Part shown: positions 7,462 through 16,045 of the stretch, in pieces
Position numbering within the stretch: the stretch's first letter is position 1
How the letters are laid out: every line of letters starts with the position of its first letter
Assembly (NCBI RefSeq): GCF_024298965.1
Contig: NZ_CP085193.1
Location: 310,001 to 374,000 of the forward strand
Direction: 5' to 3'
From: Streptomyces rapamycinicus NRRL 5491
GTDB taxonomy: Bacteria; Actinomycetota; Actinomycetes; Streptomycetales; Streptomycetaceae
Length of the DNA stretch: 64,000 nucleotides
Notes under the pieces: generated by a model
Seen by the model: only the letters and a program-made list of their open reading frames with translations
Told to the model about the DNA's origin: nothing
Databases searched by the model: none
Program-made: the position numbers and the translations under genes

Positions 7462-9297
7462 ATGACAACTGACAACGCGCAGCAGTCCCAGGGGCACAAC
7501 GGGCACAGCCGCAGACGCTTCCTGACGGCGACCGGGGGCGCTGTCGCCGGAGTCGTCGGCGGGGGAACGGCCGGCGCATTGGGGACTGCCGGCAGCGCGG
7601 CCGCAGCCTCCTCCGGCAAGCGCGTCGCCGTCCTCGGCGGCGGAGTCTCCGGCCTCAGCGCCGCCCACGAACTCGCCGAACGCGGCTACGAGGTCACGGT
7701 CTACGAGTACTACGACGCCCTCGGCGGCAAGGCCCGCTCCATGGACGTCCCCGGGACCGGAACGGGCGGCCGCAAGCCGCTTCCCGGCGAGCACGGCTTC
7801 CGCTTCTTCCCCGGCTTCTACCGGAATCTGCCGGACACCATGCGTCGCATCCCCTTCCCCGGCAACGCGAGCGGAGTCCACGGCAACCTCCGCAGCGGCA
7901 CGGAGGCGTTGTTCGCGCACGGCTCGGGCCGCCCGGACCTGCACTTCCCACTCCGCCGGGCCACCACCCCGCCCGCCCCCGGCGACCTCACCCCGTCCTG
8001 GATCCGCGACCAGATCCTGTCGGTGCTGGACCTCGCCACCCACCTGCCCGCCAACGAGGCCGCCTACTTCGCCGACCGCCTCCTGGTCCACCTCACCAGT
8101 TGCGACGCCCGCCGCGAGGACCAGTGGGAAAAGGTCGCATGGTGGGACTTCATCCGGGCCGGCGAAATGAGCCGCGAGTACCAGGTACTCCTCGGCATCG
8201 GCCAGACCCGCAACCTCGTCGCCACCCGCGCCGAGATCGCCTCCACCCGCACCGTCGGCCGCGTCATCATCGAGGCCCTCCTCCTGTGGGGCCTGCTCGG
8301 CCGCGGCATGGACGGTGACGCGGACATCGACCGGGTGCTGAACGCCCCGACCAGCGAGGCGTGGATCGACCCCTGGGAGAGGCATCTGCGCTCCCAGGGC
8401 GTCGGGTTCGTGCTCGACACCGAGGTCCGGGAGGTGGTGCACGACGGCGGCCGGGTGAGCGGCGTACGGGTGGCGGCGCGCGACGGCAGCCGGCAGCGCA
8501 CCATCACCGCCGACCACTACATCTCCGCCCTCCCGGTCGAGCACGCGCGCGCGACCTGGGGCCCGGCCCTGCGCGCCGCCGACCCGCAGCTCGGGCGGTG
8601 CGACACGCTGAAGACGGACTGGATGACCGGCGTGATGTTCTACCTGCGCACGCCCACCCCCGTCGTGCACGGCCACATCAACTGCATCGACTCACCGTGG
8701 GCGGTCACCGGAATCGGCCAGACGCAGTTCTGGGACGTACGGAACTTTTCGCGCGACTACGGGGACGGGCAGGCCCACGAGTGTCTGTCCGCGATCATCT
8801 CCGAGTGGGACAAGCCCGGCATCCTGCACGGCAAGACGGCCCGTGAGTGCACCAAGGACGAGATCGTCGCCGAACTGTGGGCCCAGCTGAAGGACGGGCT
8901 GAACGACTCCGGCAAGACGACGCTCAGGGACGAGGACCGGCTCGGCTGGTTCATGGACCCAGCGGTGACGGGCCTCGGCGGCCCCGATCCGCGGAACCGC
9001 GAACAGCTCCTCATCCACCCCACCGGCACCCTCTACAACCGCCCGTCGGCCAGGACAGCGGTGCCGAACTTCTTCCTCGCGGGCGACTACGTCCGTACGG
9101 ATGTGGACCTGGCGACCATGGAGGGAGCCAACGAGTCCGCGCGACGCGCCGTCAACGCACTCCTGGACGCGGAGAATTCGGCCGCCGAGCGGTGTCGCAT
9201 CTGGGAGTTGTTCCGGCCGCCGGAGATGGAGCCCCTGAAGCGGGTCGACGAGGTGCGCTATCGGTTGGGGCTGCCCAACACCTTCGACCTGGGGTAG
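7462..9297 (+). CDS. Tat-exported FAD-dependent oxidoreductase (hydroxysqualene dehydroxylase-like)
   Basis: 611 residues. A twin-arginine signal (SRRRFLTATGG) and an alanine/glycine-rich hydrophobic stretch cover the first 50 residues. The dinucleotide-binding motif VLGGGVSGLSAAHELAERG follows near residue 60. The core resembles the phytoene desaturase/HpnE amine-oxidase superfamily, with a GKARS segment just after the Rossmann motif and a typical C-terminal FAD contact (NFFLAGDYVRTDVDLATMEGA). The protein would act outside the membrane or at its surface. HpnE-type enzymes remove a hydroxyl from hydroxysqualene, but no squalene or hopanoid genes are nearby, so the substrate is open. A GTG at 7456 could add two residues. 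Confidence 0.82.
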   Translation: MTTDNAQQSQGHNGHSRRRFLTATGGAVAGVVGGGTAGALGTAGSAAAASSGKRVAVLGGGVSGLSAAHELAERGYEVTVYEYYDALGGKARSMDVPGTGTGGRKPLPGEHGFRFFPGFYRNLPDTMRRIPFPGNASGVHGNLRSGTEALFAHGSGRPDLHFPLRRATTPPAPGDLTPSWIRDQILSVLDLATHLPANEAAYFADRLLVHLTSCDARREDQWEKVAWWDFIRAGEMSREYQVLLGIGQTRNLVATRAEIASTRTVGRVIIEALLLWGLLGRGMDGDADIDRVLNAPTSEAWIDPWERHLRSQGVGFVLDTEVREVVHDGGRVSGVRVAARDGSRQRTITADHYISALPVEHARATWGPALRAADPQLGRCDTLKTDWMTGVMFYLRTPTPVVHGHINCIDSPWAVTGIGQTQFWDVRNFSRDYGDGQAHECLSAIISEWDKPGILHGKTARECTKDEIVAELWAQLKDGLNDSGKTTLRDEDRLGWFMDPAVTGLGGPDPRNREQLLIHPTGTLYNRPSARTAVPNFFLAGDYVRTDVDLATMEGANESARRAVNALLDAENSAAERCRIWELFRPPEMEPLKRVDEVRYRLGLPNTFDLG

Positions 9298-9543
9298 CAC
9301 CCGGCACGGAGTTGCACCGGAAGGGCCGCCGCCCGACCCACAGCAGGGATCCCCGACGAACAGCTCCACCCTCTACGGCAGACGGAAGCATCGGTCCGTG
9401 CGCTCCGGGCCCGGATAGTTCCTCATCATTCCGCCCAACTGGGTGAGATGGGGCGGATCCACAGTTCGAAGTCGCCGTTAGGGCCACCACCCACCCCCTG
9501 CCCGTGCTCGGCGCGCTCCGCCAGTGCCCGGTCCGGCGTACGG

Positions 9544-10146
9544 TCAGGGCTGGTCCAAGGCCCGTTCGATCGCGCGGTGGGCCCGGCCCACGGCCGACCG
9601 GTCGTGCTGGAGTTGCATGGCCGCGTTCAGTGCCAGCCCGGCGGCGACGATCTCGAACAGCGCCTGGTCGATGTCGAACCCGGCGGGCAGCTCGCCGTTC
9701 TCCACCGCCGCGGTCAGGTCCGCCCGCAGCTGTTCCCGCCAGCGCGACCACACCTCGGCCACCGCGTCGCGCACCCGGCCGGGGCGGCCGTCGTACTCGG
9801 TGAGCGCCGCGGTCATCAGGCAGCCGCCGGGCAGCAGTGGCGCTTCCAGATAGCCCACGGAGTTGGCGCACACCGCGCGCAGCCGCCGCAGACCCGGCGG
9901 TTCGGCCAGTGCGGGCTCGACCACCCGGTGCCAGAAGTCCACGAACGCCTTGTCCAGCGTGGAGATCTGCAGCGTCTCCTTGGTGCCGAAGTGCTTGTGC
10001 ACCCCGGACTTGCTCATCTCCAGCTCCTCGGCGAGCCGGCCGATGGTGATGCCGTCCAGCCCCTCCTCGGAGGCGATCTCGGCGGCACGGCCGAGGATCC
10101 GGCCCCTGGTGGCCTGCGCTTCGGCCGCTGAGCGTCGTGGTGACAT
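9544..10146 (-). CDS. TetR/AcrR family transcriptional regulator
   Basis: 200 residues. The N-terminal helix-turn-helix runs from about residue 15 to 60 (ILGRAAEIASEEGLDGITIG, then LEMSKSGVHKHFGTKETL). The C-terminal half is a typical TetR ligand and dimer domain of the YcdC-like type. The gene starts 13 bases from one arm of a long palindrome and is divergent from the metallo-beta-lactamase-fold gene, so it most likely represses both. The short leader suggests leaderless or nearly leaderless translation. Confidence 0.92.
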   Translation of the reverse strand: MSPRRSAAEAQATRGRILGRAAEIASEEGLDGITIGRLAEELEMSKSGVHKHFGTKETLQISTLDKAFVDFWHRVVEPALAEPPGLRRLRAVCANSVGYLEAPLLPGGCLMTAALTEYDGRPGRVRDAVAEVWSRWREQLRADLTAAVENGELPAGFDIDQALFEIVAAGLALNAAMQLQHDRSAVGRAHRAIERALDQP

Positions 10147-10159
10147 GCCACAAGGATAG

Positions 10160-10199
10160 CGTACGGCCGTTCGCTATTGATTTAGCGAACGACCGTACG
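10160..10199. promoter_or_regulatory. TetR operator, 17-bp inverted repeat arms
   Basis: CGTACGGCCGTTCGCTA at 10160-10176 is repeated in inverted form at 10183-10199 with 16 of 17 positions matching, around a six-base AT spacer. It sits between the divergent TetR and hydrolase starts, the classic arrangement for autoregulation. The binding assignment is inferred. Confidence 0.85.
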
Positions 10200-10238
10200 A
10201 TAAATTCCACGGCACCCACCGGGACGAAGGAGTGCGAG

Positions 10239-11021
10239 ATGCGGGTGCGACGACTGGGCTGGGCCGGACTGGAGATCGAGGCAGGCGGCAAGCGACTGGT
10301 GATCGACTACGTACGGGACCTCTCACCGCTGTTCACGGGGTGGAAGCCCGGCGAGGGGCTGGCGGTGCCGAGCGGGAAGGTCACCGCCGCACTGGTCACC
10401 CACCTGCATCGGGACCACACCGACGCGTCCGCGCTCGCGGACGCGGTGACGCCGGGGGCGCCGGTGCTGCGACCGGCACCCGGTCACGGCGACGACGTGG
10501 ACAACGTGACGACGCTGCCGGCCGAGCGCGAACTGGCCCTGCACCGGCTGGCCGCCGAGGTCGTGGATGCCTGGTCCACCCGCGAAGTCGGGCCGTTCCG
10601 CGTCACCGCGGTCCCCTCCGTCGACGGGCTGGGCGACCCGCAGCTGAACTGGGTGGTGCAGGCCGACGGGCAGCGGGTCTTCCACGGCGGCGACACGATG
10701 TTCCACGGCTACTGGTGGCTCATCGCGCGCCGGTTCAGCCCGTTCGACGCGGCGTTCCTGCCCGCCAACGGCGCGGTGGTCGACGCGCCGCACCTGCAGC
10801 CGCCGAGCCCGCTGCCCGCCGCGATGGACCCGAGGCAGGCCGCCGCGGCCGCGGAGATCCTCGCCGCCCGGTACGCGGTGCCGATGCACTACGACGCGGA
10901 GCAGCCGGACAAAATCCCGGGCTACGTCGAGGTCTCCGACCCGGAGAACGAGTTCCGCGCGCACGCCGGACGGCGCGCACACGTGCTGGCCGTCGGGGAA
11001 TGGCTGGACCTGGCCACATGA
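10239..11021 (+). CDS. Metallo-beta-lactamase-fold hydrolase (UlaG-like)
   Basis: 260 residues. The metal-binding HxHxDH motif is THLHRDH at residues 54-60. Later ligands include FHGGDTMFHG and PMHYDAEQP, as in UlaG and other L-ascorbate lactonase-like or RNase Z-like hydrolases. Members act in the cytosol on lactones, esters or phosphodiesters, and the substrate here is unknown. The ATG at 10239 is preceded by GAAGGAG with six-base spacing. In-frame codons upstream lie inside the operator and are not used. Expression is probably induced when the divergent TetR protein releases the shared palindrome. Confidence 0.87.
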   Translation: MRVRRLGWAGLEIEAGGKRLVIDYVRDLSPLFTGWKPGEGLAVPSGKVTAALVTHLHRDHTDASALADAVTPGAPVLRPAPGHGDDVDNVTTLPAERELALHRLAAEVVDAWSTREVGPFRVTAVPSVDGLGDPQLNWVVQADGQRVFHGGDTMFHGYWWLIARRFSPFDAAFLPANGAVVDAPHLQPPSPLPAAMDPRQAAAAAEILAARYAVPMHYDAEQPDKIPGYVEVSDPENEFRAHAGRRAHVLAVGEWLDLAT

Positions 11022-11261
11022 CCGGAAACTCCGCCGCCCCAACAGGCTCGGGCAGCAACCGGATACAGGTCCGATGCGCACGAAGCAGACCACGACCTCC
11101 CGCGGTCACGCCGGGCGCTGGAGCACGACGGCGCCCGGCCCGCCGAGGTTGCCGGCCTCGGCCGGGCAGAGCTCGCCGAGCCGCGCGAGCGGTACGCCGC
11201 CGACGGCTGACCTCCCCGGCGTGCACGCCTCTGGCGGTTTGGCGGCCCGCGGGCCGTGAGG

Positions 11262-12950
11262 TCAGCCGGCCGGGAGCGTCAGCAGCATCTGGACGAACTC
11301 CGCATAGACCTCGGCCCGTTGGTAGCCGGTCATGACCCGCTGCTCGGCTTCACGCAGCCGCTGCTCGAAATCCGGACACTTCAGCAGCGTCCGGCGCAGG
11401 TAGCGCCCGCTGATCCAGCGGCTGAGGTCCTTGCCCGCGGCCGCCACATCGCTGAACCTCGGGAACGACTGATTGCCCAGGATCACCGCCAGCGCCTGGC
11501 CGGCCTCGGCGAACTCCTTCAGCCCCGGCAGCTCCTTGCTGTGCGGCACCGCCCTGACCCGGTCGTAGTCGCGGCTGACCGCCTCGATCCGGGCGATCTC
11601 GCGCGGATCGACCCTGGCCCCCTGGTACAGCGACCGGCAGAACGCCCAGCTCTGCTCCATGCCGATGCTCTCGTACAGGATGGTCTTGCCCGCCGCCAAC
11701 GCCTCCGACGTGCTCTGGTTGCCGGTCGTCATCATCACTGGCTCACTGGCCCTGACCAGCTTCAGCAGGTCGGCGTGGCCGATGCGGGCGGTGACGACGA
11801 GATGCAGCCGCTTGCCGTCCTCCAGACCGGTCTCGAAGGAGGACCGGACCATGGAGCTCTCGGCCGGGAGCTCCGTCAGCTCCACACGACCCACGCCGCG
11901 CTCGGCGAGGTATCCGCGCAACGGCTCCTCGGTCAGACCCGCCACCAGCCAGTTCCGGTTCAGCGCGAACTTCGGGTTCCAGAACTCCGGGCAGATCTGC
12001 ACCACATGGACATCGTGCTTGCCGGCCTTCTCGAACTCCGCCAGGACCAGCGCGAAGCGGCTGGCGCTCTTGTTGGTGTACGAAAAGTACAGCCGCGACC
12101 GCGCGTCGCCGGCATACCTCTTCAGGTTCGCGTCGAGGTTCTCCGCCTCGTCCTCCGGGAAGAGCGCGGCCAGCAGCGGCCGGGCATTGCCCGAGAGCGT
12201 CGCCAGGTACTCCAGCCGGACGGTGCGGCGGACCGCTTCGTCCTCACCCAGTGCCTCCTGGGCCCGCTTGTACTCGCGCAGATCCGCGTCGAAGGTAATG
12301 CCGCGTTCCTCCTGGCCGAGCCCGGTGGCGAAGGTCTTCCCGCCACCGAACGGGGCGGCCTCGGTCTTGGCGTACTCGGTCAGCGCCATCGACCTGCCGC
12401 CCCACGCCGACTCGACAGTGGTCTGCAACGCCTTGGTCGCCGCCAGTTGCGGTGTGACCAGCACGTATTCAGGCGCGCGGTCCTTGGCGAATACCGGCTC
12501 CGCCTTCGGGTTCGCGTCACTGCCGGGAAGGATGACATAGGGCAGACCACAGCCGTCGAACAGCTCCGGCAGCTTCGCGTGCGCCTTCGCGGCGGTCAGC
12601 AGTGCCACGTCGTTGGCAGACGGGCCCTCCGTGCTGAACACCAGGCGCAGCGCCTGCGCCGCCTTCACGCCGAGCATCAGGTCGCCGCGGCCGTTGGCCT
12701 CGTGGGTGTAGACCGAGACCGCCGAGCGGCCGGTCCAGCGCAGACAGCTGTAGAGCTGGTCGATGATGAGCGGGACCTGCTTCTCCTGCTGCCCCAGACG
12801 GATGGACTTCGGGAAGCGCGCGCACACATCTTGGGGATACGGGTTCACCTCCTGCGGTCGCAGATGGACCCACGGTTGGGTGCGCTGCTGGAGCAGGGCC
12901 TCGCGGGCCTGCTCCATGTTCTCCTTGTACCGGTCCCACGCTAATTGCAT
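11262..12950 (-). CDS. Uncharacterised 562-residue protein with a GT-B-like C-terminal segment
   Basis: I do not recognise the full-length family. The C-terminal third contains a pattern typical of nucleotide-sugar-binding halves of GT-B glycosyltransferases: LLKLVRASEPVMMTTGNQS followed by TSEALAAGKTILYESI, near residues 410-450. The middle has SRLYFSYTNKSASRFALVL, resembling the start of a second Rossmann-like domain. No signal peptide or membrane helix is visible. AGGGGG lies four bases before the ATG at 12950, which fixes the start. An in-frame reading would extend further but is proline/arginine-rich and unlikely. It has no operon partner. It could be a protein or small-molecule glycosyltransferase, but that is inference. 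Confidence 0.6.
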   Translation of the reverse strand: MQLAWDRYKENMEQAREALLQQRTQPWVHLRPQEVNPYPQDVCARFPKSIRLGQQEKQVPLIIDQLYSCLRWTGRSAVSVYTHEANGRGDLMLGVKAAQALRLVFSTEGPSANDVALLTAAKAHAKLPELFDGCGLPYVILPGSDANPKAEPVFAKDRAPEYVLVTPQLAATKALQTTVESAWGGRSMALTEYAKTEAAPFGGGKTFATGLGQEERGITFDADLREYKRAQEALGEDEAVRRTVRLEYLATLSGNARPLLAALFPEDEAENLDANLKRYAGDARSRLYFSYTNKSASRFALVLAEFEKAGKHDVHVVQICPEFWNPKFALNRNWLVAGLTEEPLRGYLAERGVGRVELTELPAESSMVRSSFETGLEDGKRLHLVVTARIGHADLLKLVRASEPVMMTTGNQSTSEALAAGKTILYESIGMEQSWAFCRSLYQGARVDPREIARIEAVSRDYDRVRAVPHSKELPGLKEFAEAGQALAVILGNQSFPRFSDVAAAGKDLSRWISGRYLRRTLLKCPDFEQRLREAEQRVMTGYQRAEVYAEFVQMLLTLPAG

Positions 12951-13144
12951 GACGCCCCCTGTGATTCGCCGGCTCCCGGGCCGGTCCGCTGCCGCAGAAC
13001 GCGTGCGCGGTCGACGGAAGGACCGCTGCCGTGGGCACGTCAGCGGGCAATGCATGGAGAAGTGTTCCGAACCTTACACGGTCGGTAATCAATTGGTGAC
13101 ACATGGCGAGGCTCACGCCCGGCCGGGGGCGGAGGCGGCGGGTC

Positions 13145-13528
13145 TCAGCGGAGGACCGCCATCATGTCGATCTCCAGCAAGACGTTCGCCAGATCGGCGC
13201 CGACCGTGGTGCGGACCGGGTAAGGCGGGGTGAGGTGACGTTCGTAGACGGCGTTGAAGTCGTCGAAGTCCCGGTTGAGGTGCTGAAGATGGACGGTCGC
13301 GCGCACCACGTCGGAAAAGTCCAGTCCATGCGCGTTCAGCACCGAGGCCAGGTTGCGCATCGTCTGCTCGGTCTGCTCCTCGATGGTTCGGCCTGCGACG
13401 CGGCCGGTGACGGGATCGTGCGGTCCCAGGCCGGACGTGTGCAGAAAGCCGCCCGCCACGATGGCCTGCGAGTAGGCGCCGACCGGCTGGGGTGCGGCTT
13501 GAGTACTGATGACCTGGCGTCTGTCCAC
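13145..13528 (-). CDS. Possible internal start giving free RidA (enamine/imine deaminase)
   Basis: Starting at the GTG at 13528, this frame yields 127 residues, the normal size of a complete RidA protein. GAAGGAA lies upstream at about nine bases. The conserved arginine of the active site is visible in YPVRTTVGADLAN. It shares frame and stop codon with the IclR-RidA fusion, so it is an alternative product, not a separate locus. Confidence 0.5.
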   Translation of the reverse strand: MDRRQVISTQAAPQPVGAYSQAIVAGGFLHTSGLGPHDPVTGRVAGRTIEEQTEQTMRNLASVLNAHGLDFSDVVRATVHLQHLNRDFDDFNAVYERHLTPPYPVRTTVGADLANVLLEIDMMAVLR

Positions 13529-14497
13529 GTGGGCGGCTTCCTTCGCGGGGTGCTGCGAGGTCGGTTCGGAGCCTCTGCTGCTTGGGCGGCCAGAGCCGTT
13601 GGGCACGGCGACACTGCCGGGGTGCCCGGCGGGACCGTGGGTCCCGAGGTGGGCCCCACCGTCGGCAACGCCCGCCCTGCCCGCCCTGGCACCGAGCGCG
13701 CGTGATATTTCGTGGGCGGCTCCACGGACGAGTGTGCCCAGCGACGAGACCGACGCGCTCTGCGCACTGCCCGCCATCGCACCGGACAGACCAATGGCCG
13801 CGACGGGGGCGTGGTCATGGTTGGAGATGGGGGCGTCCACGCTGAGCACGCCCGACCCGGCGGTTCCGTCCTCGACGGCGAAACCGTGGCGCCGTGCCGC
13901 ATTGACTGCCGCGCGCAGCTCCTCGGCCACCACTTCGCTCGCCGGATCGCCGGCCGCCGCCAACCGCGCCGCCTTTTCGGCCCGTGCCACCTCGGCGTCG
14001 TCGAGCCGGGCCAGCAGCGCCCACCCGGCCGTGCCGGTGTGCAGGGGATGACGCGCGCCCAGTCGGGGTCGTACGGGCATCGGGCCGCTGCCCTCCACGG
14101 CATCGACCAAGACGGTCTCGTCGGCTTCGCGGATGCTCAACCGTGCCGTATGGCCGGTCTGCCCGGCCAAGCCGGCCAGCGCGCCCCGAGCGACTTCCCG
14201 CAGGTCCAGCCGTTCCAGGTAGGCGCCCCCGAGATAGGCGGCATGGGAACCGAGCCGATAGCGGGCTCGCTCCGCGTCGCGCAGCACCAGCCCATTGTCG
14301 GTGAGCGGGGCCAGCAGCCGCAGCAAGGTGCTCTTGTGCAGACCCAGACCCCGCGCGATGTCCTTGAGGGACACGCCCGCCGGATCGGGGTGGTCAGCGA
14401 TGTAGTCAAGCACCGTCAGCGCGCGCCGCAACGACGAAGAGCGGTTACGGCCGCCGTGCCCTGAGGGTCGTTCCCCTCTGTGTCCGTCACCCTGCAC
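13145..14497 (-). CDS. IclR regulator fused in frame to a RidA-family domain
   Basis: One open frame of 450 residues. Residues 20-75 form an IclR winged helix (ALTVLDYIADHP, then GLHKSTLLRLL), and residues 90-270 form the effector-binding domain. After a 50-residue Gly/Ser/Pro linker, residues 324-450 form a complete RidA/YjgF protein (AAPQPVGAYSQAI at its start, VLLEIDMMAVLR at its end). RidA proteins hydrolyse reactive enamines and imines. A GTG at 13528 with GAAGGAA upstream could start RidA separately, so the cell may make a fusion, a free RidA, or both. The GTG start at 14497 follows GGGAG. It is divergent from an M20 hydrolase and an MFS gene, its likely targets. Confidence 0.85.
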   Translation of the reverse strand: MQGDGHRGERPSGHGGRNRSSSLRRALTVLDYIADHPDPAGVSLKDIARGLGLHKSTLLRLLAPLTDNGLVLRDAERARYRLGSHAAYLGGAYLERLDLREVARGALAGLAGQTGHTARLSIREADETVLVDAVEGSGPMPVRPRLGARHPLHTGTAGWALLARLDDAEVARAEKAARLAAAGDPASEVVAEELRAAVNAARRHGFAVEDGTAGSGVLSVDAPISNHDHAPVAAIGLSGAMAGSAQSASVSSLGTLVRGAAHEISRALGARAGRAGVADGGAHLGTHGPAGHPGSVAVPNGSGRPSSRGSEPTSQHPAKEAAHVDRRQVISTQAAPQPVGAYSQAIVAGGFLHTSGLGPHDPVTGRVAGRTIEEQTEQTMRNLASVLNAHGLDFSDVVRATVHLQHLNRDFDDFNAVYERHLTPPYPVRTTVGADLANVLLEIDMMAVLR

Positions 14498-14562
14498 GGT
14501 CTCCCTTCTCCTTTTCGTGGCTTCCGCGCTGCCGATTGCTCCCCGTGCAACGGCTCTTGACC

Positions 14563-15822
14563 ATGCCGATCCTGCCTCCTACCGTCAGCCAAATGCAACA
14601 CCACATTTTGCAATGCAGTACCGATGAGACATTGCTGGCCGAGCTGGTCGCCATTCCCAGCGTCAACCCTCGCGAGCAGGCCGTCGCGGCGGAGACTCCG
14701 CTCGCCGAATTCGTCGCGGATTACTGTCGCCGCCTGGGCATGACCGCCCGACTGGACGAGGTCGCCGACGGCCGCTGCAACGTCGTCGCCACCATGCCGG
14801 GACGCCGCACCGACGAGTGGCTCCTGCTGGAGACACATCTGGATACCGTCGAGACCGAGGGAATGGCCCTCGACCCCTTCACCGCACACGTCCGCGACGG
14901 CCGCCTGTACGGGCGCGGCGCCTGCGATGCGAAGGGGCCACTGGCCGCCTTCCTCTCGGCGCTCGCCCGTATCGCCGCCTCCGGGCGCCCGCCCGAGCGC
15001 ACGGTCGTGCTGGCAGGTGTCATCGACGAGGAGCACCGCTACCGAGGCGTGACACACCTCCTCGGTCCGGACGGAGGGACGGACACCACGGGCGACGGCA
15101 GCGATCGATTCGCCGCACGCTGCGCCGGTGCTGTCGTCGGCGAACCGACCAGCCTCGCCCTTGTCGTGGCACACAAGGGAGTCATGCGCTGCCGCATCGT
15201 CGCCACCGGACCCGGTGGGCACAGCTCCCTCCCGGAGGGGCGGGTCAACCCGGTCGAGACGGCCGCCGAGGTGGTCCGCCATCTGCGCGCGGAGGTCGCC
15301 ACTCGGCTGGCCCGGCAGCAGCGGCCGCTGGTCGGCGCACCCACCCTGGTCACCACACAGATATCCGGCGGTTCAGGACCCAACGTCCTGCCTGAGCGCT
15401 GCGAGATCACCATCGACCGTCGCACCGTGGGCGGCGAGGAGCCCATGCAGGTGTGGCGGGAGCTGAAGGACGAGCTGGAGAGCCACTTCCCCGGCCTTGT
15501 GGAGGTGGCACCGCCACACGTCGTCGACCACGCCCTCCCCGCGCAGAACGAGGGAACCGGCGCCGCATTCTCCGCAGAGGTCGGCCGTGCCCTGACTGCC
15601 CATGGGCTTGACCCGACGGGCATCGGCGTGGGACACGGCACCGACGCCAGCAAGATCTGCCGGGCCGGCATACCCTCCGTCGTCTTCGGCCCCGGCTCCA
15701 TGACCGAAGCCCACACCCCCCGGGAATTCATCGAACTCAGCCAGCTGGCCACGGCGACCGACGTACTGGTCACCCTGCTCACCACCGGCTCCGGCCGCAC
15801 CCCGGGCGGGCACGGTGACTGA
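14563..15822 (+). CDS. M20 family deacylase (ArgE/DapE-like)
   Basis: About 419 residues. Metal ligands are visible in LLETHLDTVE, GRGACDAKGP and VIDEEHRYRG, and in the C-terminal VGHGTDAS and PGSMTEAHTPREFI. A dimerisation domain lies between (VVAHKGVMRCRI to TIDRRTVGGEE). The enzyme should cleave an N-acyl amino acid or related amide. The start is uncertain: the ATG at 14563 and a second ATG at 14593 are both in frame, neither with a good ribosome site. The second gives a length closer to homologues but overlaps a possible operator. It is divergent from the IclR-RidA gene and 223 bases upstream of a co-directional MFS permease. Confidence 0.9.
   Translation: MPILPPTVSQMQHHILQCSTDETLLAELVAIPSVNPREQAVAAETPLAEFVADYCRRLGMTARLDEVADGRCNVVATMPGRRTDEWLLLETHLDTVETEGMALDPFTAHVRDGRLYGRGACDAKGPLAAFLSALARIAASGRPPERTVVLAGVIDEEHRYRGVTHLLGPDGGTDTTGDGSDRFAARCAGAVVGEPTSLALVVAHKGVMRCRIVATGPGGHSSLPEGRVNPVETAAEVVRHLRAEVATRLARQQRPLVGAPTLVTTQISGGSGPNVLPERCEITIDRRTVGGEEPMQVWRELKDELESHFPGLVEVAPPHVVDHALPAQNEGTGAAFSAEVGRALTAHGLDPTGIGVGHGTDASKICRAGIPSVVFGPGSMTEAHTPREFIELSQLATATDVLVTLLTTGSGRTPGGHGD
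14594..14612. promoter_or_regulatory. Possible IclR operator
   Basis: TGCAA at 14594-14598 and TTGCA at 14608-14612 form an inverted repeat with a nine-base AT-rich spacer at the 5' end of the M20 gene, near the divergent IclR promoter. The same half-sites occur upstream of the RpiR gene. The match is short and the functional call is tentative. Confidence 0.3.
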
Positions 15823-16045
15823 CGCACCTCGCGGCACACCCTGAACGGACGTCCCCCGTACGGCTTCTGCTGCGCAGCGGCGCCTACTCCTCCCACGACG
15901 ACCCAGATGATCTTCACCCCTGAGGAGGGTCTCGCGCTGCTGGACGCCCGTGATCTCCCCTTCGACGAGGGCCGATCAGCGCGCCTTCTTGCGTTTCCCC
16001 CTCCCCTCGATCCGGCCTCACCGTCCCCAGGAAGGATCACCACCA

